Below are positions 13,520 to 16,537 of a stretch of DNA of 16,537 bases, piece after piece. A model generated the notes under the pieces. It saw only the letters and a list, made by a program, of their open reading frames with translations. It was not told the DNA's origin and did not search any database. Positions within the stretch are counted from its first letter, which is position 1. The number at the start of each line of letters is the position of its first letter. The translations under genes and the position numbers were made by a program. The DNA lies in contig JAEZQD010000070.1 in the NCBI GenBank assembly GCA_023413185.1, positions 1 through 16,537 of the forward strand, given 5' to 3'. Source of the DNA: Bacillota bacterium (GTDB taxonomy: Bacteria > Bacillota > Clostridia > Oscillospirales > Ruminococcaceae).

Positions 13520-14905
13520 TTATCCTTCTTTTATCGCCCTTGCCAGATGGGTCACTCCGGTCTTAATCTCTTCGGCTTCCAGATGCCCATACCCAAGCAA
13601 TAGCTTATTCTCATGCCGCTCTGTGCGGATACAGTGGGTTTGCAACCCAGTAATCAGAATCCCCTTTTCCAAACAGCTTTTTTGAAATACCTCATCAAAA
13701 CACAGTCCCGGGTATTCTATTGCCACGTGTAGTCCGGCGTTGTCACCATGCGCACTGTATCTGTCGCCCAGCAGTTGCCTTAAGGCTTCCAGCAACACCT
13801 CCCTGCGTTGTCGATAGATTCTGCGCATTTTGTGAACATGCCTGTCAAATTTACGCGTTCTTAACAGTTCCGCTAAGGCCGCCTGTTCAAATGGCGGGTT
13901 TTGAACATCCATGTGGGTTCGCAAATCCCGCCAGGGTTGCTGTAGTTCATAAGGCAATATTACATAGCCAATCCGAAGTGCCGGGAATAAAGACTTGCTA
14001 AACGTCCCCACATAAATGACACGTTGTGGATCGGTAACATGAAGCGGCGCTATCGGTTCGCCGCTGTATCGAAATTCGCTGTCGTAATCATCCTCAATGA
14101 TATAAGCATTGTTTTCTCTGGCATAACGTACAAGAGCGGCGCGGCGCGATGCGGACAAAATTCCGCCCAGTGGAAACTGGTGGGAGGGCGTCACGTATAT
14201 GGCCTTTATATCCGGGTCAACTGGAAACGCATCTACGCGAATGCCCTCCGCGTCAACGGGTATGGGCACAATACCTGTTCCCCTATGAGTCAGTGACCGC
14301 AGCATCCCGGTGTGGCAGGGATCTTCCATAATAATTTTAGTTTCCTTATCACACAAAAAGCCCGCAATCAGATGAAGCGCATGCGTAGCCCCGGCACTGA
14401 TGAAAATATCCTTTGGTTCAACGTTCATTCCCCTGCTTCTAAACAACCATGCCGCAATCTCTTGCCTTAGCGAAAATAGTCCCTGAGGGGTTGAATAATC
14501 AAACATTGCAAGAGGCAGCTGTGCCGTTGTATTATTCATCAGCTGCTGCCACAAAAAGCGTGGAAAGAGTCTGAGGTCGGGTTTGCCGGTACGAAAATCT
14601 GCGCATATAGTACGCTTTGATGTTTGATCGCTCCTTTTGGGCACAATAAGTGACTCTACATATAATCCATCCGCCACCCGTGTCGGCGCTCCCTGACGGC
14701 TTACTGCATACCCCTCGGCAGTCAGCATCTCATATGCCAAACAAACCGTATTGCGTGATACCCCCAGTTCTTTTGCCAGCTCCCGCGTGGAAGGAAGCGC
14801 TTCTGCCGCCTTTAGCTGACCGGACACCATCTTATCCTTTAAGCGTTGATAAATCTGGCGCCATAGCTGTAGTTCGCTGTCTCTGTTTAGTATAATGCCA
14901 AGCAT
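13520..14905 (-). CDS. MocR/GabR-type transcriptional regulator (GntR HTH fused to PLP aminotransferase domain)
   Basis: Transcription factor of 461 residues, the usual MocR length. The N-terminal GntR winged helix includes LWRQIYQRLKDKMVSG (14-29), LPSTRELAKELGVSRNTV (37-54) and the wing region. After a linker comes a fold-type I aminotransferase domain with SAGATHALHL (170-179), EDDYDSEFRY (271-280) and the PLP lysine K304 in TFSKSLFP, followed by R311. Such proteins bind PLP as an effector site and often regulate genes for vitamin B6, GABA, taurine or amino-acid transport, typically beside their own gene. GGAG lies five bases before the ATG. It is divergent from an EamA transporter with only 121 bp between the starts, so that transporter is the likely target. 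The effector cannot be named. Confidence 0.93.
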   Translation of the reverse strand: MLGIILNRDSELQLWRQIYQRLKDKMVSGQLKAAEALPSTRELAKELGVSRNTVCLAYEMLTAEGYAVSRQGAPTRVADGLYVESLIVPKRSDQTSKRTICADFRTGKPDLRLFPRFLWQQLMNNTTAQLPLAMFDYSTPQGLFSLRQEIAAWLFRSRGMNVEPKDIFISAGATHALHLIAGFLCDKETKIIMEDPCHTGMLRSLTHRGTGIVPIPVDAEGIRVDAFPVDPDIKAIYVTPSHQFPLGGILSASRRAALVRYARENNAYIIEDDYDSEFRYSGEPIAPLHVTDPQRVIYVGTFSKSLFPALRIGYVILPYELQQPWRDLRTHMDVQNPPFEQAALAELLRTRKFDRHVHKMRRIYRQRREVLLEALRQLLGDRYSAHGDNAGLHVAIEYPGLCFDEVFQKSCLEKGILITGLQTHCIRTERHENKLLLGYGHLEAEEIKTGVTHLARAIKEG

Positions 14906-14915
14906 TGCCTCTCCT

Positions 14916-14965
14916 AACTGGCACTGTGTTATTTTAGCCGAAGCGGCTCTTTATTTGAACCAGTT
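14916..14965. promoter_or_regulatory. Nested dyad between the MocR-type gene and the EamA transporter
   Basis: An inner hairpin AGCCG-AAG-CGGCT (14936-14948) sits almost at the centre of an outer inverted repeat, AACTGG (14916-14921) and CCAGTT (14960-14965). The right arm touches the EamA -35. The element also lies in the mocR leader. It could be a regulator site or an mRNA stem-loop controlling the regulator gene. Confidence 0.4.
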
Positions 14966-14983
14966 GTTTGTGTATGATTATAT
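14955..14983 (+). promoter_or_regulatory. Predicted promoter of the EamA transporter
   Basis: TTGAAC (14955-14960), a 17-base spacer and TTATAT (14978-14983). Its -10 overlaps the -10 of the opposite promoter, so the two promoters should compete. Hexamer matches are moderate. Confidence 0.45.
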
Positions 14984-15005
14984 CACTACTTCAAAAATAA
15001 TACAA
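14977..15005 (-). promoter_or_regulatory. Predicted promoter of the MocR-type regulator
   Basis: On the minus strand a perfect TATAAT (14982-14977) with TGA in front (extended -10) lies 17 bases after TTGTAT (15005-15000). Transcription would start near 14970, leaving a leader of about 65 nt that carries the nested dyad. Confidence 0.55.
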
Positions 15006-15026
15006 TGCAATTTCGGAGATGATATC

Positions 15027-15962
15027 ATGAAGCAATTAACCGGTATATTGTTTTTTGTTGGCGCATTCTCTTTAGCGGGAACAAGCGTTATTTCGGCACG
15101 GTTTGTCACCGATACGCTCGGTGCATTTTCTATTACCGCTATCAGTATGCTTTTTGCTTTGCTAGTTTTGGTTCCTCTATGCCTAAGACCCCTTGCAGCG
15201 TACATACGCAAGATGTCCTTACGTACTTTTTGTTTTCTCTTATTGCAAGCCATATGCGGGATATTTCTGTTCCGGCTATTTCTAATTCAAGGGCTTCTGC
15301 GCACCAGTTCGGGAGAAGCGGGTATTCTTACCGGCGCGACCCCCGCCATAACAGCGATACTTGCTATGGTCGTGTTAAGAGAACGGGTCAATATAAATAA
15401 AATCATCGGCATCCTTTGTACTGTACTCGGAATCCTTACAATTCAAGGGTTGTTCTCCCCTTCGGGCAGTTTAAGCACAAATCATTTTTTCGGAAATGTC
15501 TTGGTACTGTGTGCGGCATCCAGCGAGTCGATGTTCAACGTTTTGTCTCGTGTTTTTGCCGTGGGTGAGGAAGAACGAAAAACGCAAACTGCGAACCCTA
15601 TTGTGCAAACAACAATCGTTTCTGCGATTGCGCTTGTTTTGTGTATCATCCCCGCTATGTTTGAACAACCGTTTGCTGTACTAGGCACATTAAGACTTAC
15701 ACAATGGGTAGCACTCGCTTGGTATGGGGTTTTCGTTACTGCAGTTGCATTTATCTGCTGGTATTCCGGAATTAAACGGTGCGGCGCCTTCACTGCGGCT
15801 GCCTTCTCGGGCATGATGCCTTTTACCGCTATGGTACTATCTATCTTGATACTTGGTGAAAAAGCAGGAACGCAGCAATGGCTTGGCGGCGGGCTTGTTA
15901 TCTTGGGGATGGTCTTAATAGGGATTAAGCGTGCTGACAGAATGATAAAAGCCGAGGTTTAA
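15027..15962 (+). CDS. EamA-family (DMT) membrane transporter
   Basis: Ten-helix permease of the drug/metabolite transporter superfamily, 311 residues, made of two EamA repeats. The first repeat ends with SGEAGILTGATPAITAILA and the second with AFTAAAFSGMMPFTAMVLS, each followed by an acidic RE or GE segment and a final helix pair, the usual signature. Members export or import amino acids, vitamins or small metabolites in the cytoplasmic membrane. The ATG at 15027 has GGAG eight bases upstream. The frame is open back to 14895, but that part overlaps the divergent regulator's start and contains its promoters. The partner MocR-type regulator suggests a substrate related to amino acids or B6 vitamers, which is inference only. 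Confidence 0.9.
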   Translation: MKQLTGILFFVGAFSLAGTSVISARFVTDTLGAFSITAISMLFALLVLVPLCLRPLAAYIRKMSLRTFCFLLLQAICGIFLFRLFLIQGLLRTSSGEAGILTGATPAITAILAMVVLRERVNINKIIGILCTVLGILTIQGLFSPSGSLSTNHFFGNVLVLCAASSESMFNVLSRVFAVGEEERKTQTANPIVQTTIVSAIALVLCIIPAMFEQPFAVLGTLRLTQWVALAWYGVFVTAVAFICWYSGIKRCGAFTAAAFSGMMPFTAMVLSILILGEKAGTQQWLGGGLVILGMVLIGIKRADRMIKAEV

Positions 15963-15990
15963 TATAAAAGAATTTATAATCAACGAATTG

Positions 15991-16027
15991 GCAAAGACCA
16001 CAGCCCGACTGGGACTGTGGTCTTTGC
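15991..16027. terminator. Bidirectional hairpin between EamA and sigG
   Basis: A 13-bp perfect stem (GCAAAGACCACAG at 15991-16003 with 16015-16027) extended inward by CCC/GGG with one bulged A and a GACT tetraloop. The genes on both sides converge on it. T-tracts outside the stem are weak (TTTA on the plus side), but stem stability is very high. Confidence 0.75.
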
Positions 16028-16088
16028 TTTACGAGGTTTATTATTGTATGGTGAGGATAATCTGCCTTACCCTTATCCAATCACCAGT

Positions 16089-16537
16089 TTATATCTGCTT
16101 TTTAATCTTTTCCAGCGCGCATTTTTCAAGCCGCGATACCTGCGCTTGAGAAATGCCGATCTCACCGGCAACCTCCATCTGTGTTTTGCCGGCAAAAAAC
16201 CGCAGCGATAAGATGTTTTTTTCCCTTGGGCTTAGCTTTGCGATGGATTCCTTGAGCGAAATCTCTTCAAGCCAGTCCCAGTCATCGGTTTTGTCGCCAA
16301 CCTGATCCATTACATAGATGGTGTCGCCACCGTCAGAGTACACGGGTTCTTGCAAGGAGAGCGGTTCAACAATTGCCTCCAGCGCAAGCACGACCTCTTC
16401 CCGTCTATACCCCATCAGTTTTGCAATCTCTTCAATTCTTGGCTCCCGCTGGTGGTCGTTAATAAACTTTTCTTTCACCTGCATCGCCTTATACGCGATG
16501 TCGCGCATTGAACGGCTGACGCGAACCGAGTTGTTAT
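16089..16537 (-). CDS. sigG: RNA polymerase sporulation sigma factor SigG, C-terminal part (runs off the window)
   Basis: Forespore-specific sigma factor of late sporulation. About 148 residues are visible, against about 260 for the whole protein; the frame stays open to the window edge, where it reads NNSVRVSRSMRDIAYKA. That matches the SigG region 3 start, so no start codon lies in the window and the ATG at 16508 is internal. Region 3 (REPRIEEIAKLMGY) is followed by the SigG-like EPLSLQEPVYSDGGDTIYV and MDQVGDKTDDWDWLEEI. Region 4 shows LSPREKNILSLRFFAGKTQ and the -35-binding helix-turn-helix EIGISQAQVSRLEKCAL. The QVSRLEK ending and the Y-x-D-G-GD segment favour SigG over SigF. It is convergent with the EamA gene and shares its hairpin. 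Confidence 0.93.
   Translation of the reverse strand, partial: NNSVRVSRSMRDIAYKAMQVKEKFINDHQREPRIEEIAKLMGYRREEVVLALEAIVEPLSLQEPVYSDGGDTIYVMDQVGDKTDDWDWLEEISLKESIAKLSPREKNILSLRFFAGKTQMEVAGEIGISQAQVSRLEKCALEKIKKQI

Noticed and set aside
14895..15026. N-terminal extension of the EamA protein from 14895
   Set aside because: It would overlap the divergent regulator gene and both promoters; the ATG at 15027 has an ideal GGAG and begins the first membrane helix.
16089..16508. A complete 139-residue sigma factor starting at the ATG at 16508
   Set aside because: The frame continues upstream with residues typical of SigG (VRVSRS before MRDIAYKA), so this ATG is internal and the gene is cut by the window edge.
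1..16537. CRISPR arrays, insertion sequences, prophage genes, tRNA or rRNA genes
   Set aside because: No regularly spaced repeats, transposase or phage-type proteins, terminal inverted repeats or tRNA-like GTTCRA arms in a cloverleaf context were found by eye; short elements could still have been missed.

Overview
The window looks like the chromosome of an endospore-forming Gram-positive anaerobe of the class Clostridia; a family such as Oscillospiraceae is plausible but is an inference. The evidence is an unmistakable sporulation sigma factor SigG at the right edge, a Rex repressor, a TepA-YlzJ pair, a DUF1540 protein, purine-rich Shine-Dalgarno sites, sigma-A-type promoters and several GTG/TTG starts. 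It reads as ordinary core and near-core chromosome. I saw no phage, IS, CRISPR, rRNA or tRNA gene.

Layout. (1) 11-1924, minus strand: a probable operon tepA-ylzJ-uppP (ClpP-fold protease, small YlzJ protein, undecaprenyl-diphosphatase), with a promoter near 2053-2081. (2) 2224-2718, plus: a lone GNAT acetyltransferase of the phosphinothricin type. (3) 2765-6780, plus: a compact operon of aconitase, isocitrate dehydrogenase-family enzyme and rex. It is bounded by a near-consensus promoter and a strong terminator, and a Rex-like operator lies over the -35 element. (4) 6860-8575, plus: a UspA/KdpD-like small protein and an S33/monoglyceride-lipase-like hydrolase, ended by a 13-bp bidirectional hairpin. 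(5) 8577-8900, minus: a tandem DUF1540 cysteine-rich protein. (6) 9200-10291, plus: a two-half protein related to P-loop ATPases in which both Walker A motifs are gone. (7) 10292-10749: a long non-coding gap with strong secondary structure. (8) 10750-13415, plus: a GT4 glycosyltransferase resembling diacylglycerol glucosyltransferases, then a COG2509-type FAD oxidoreductase with a CxxCxxC motif. (9) 13520-15962: a MocR/GabR-type PLP regulator divergent from an EamA transporter, with overlapping promoters and a nested dyad between them. (10) 16089-16537, minus: the C-terminal part of SigG.

How it works together. The clearest circuit is the acn-icd-rex operon. It makes 2-oxoglutarate from citrate and carries its own NADH/NAD+ sensor, and the sequence suggests that Rex represses the operon. 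No citrate synthase is in the window. The MocR-EamA pair is the second likely regulator-target unit. UppP, TepA and the lipid-type glycosyltransferase are envelope-related functions. The best candidates for something undescribed are the doubly degenerate P-loop protein and the structured intergenic region upstream of the glycosyltransferase.
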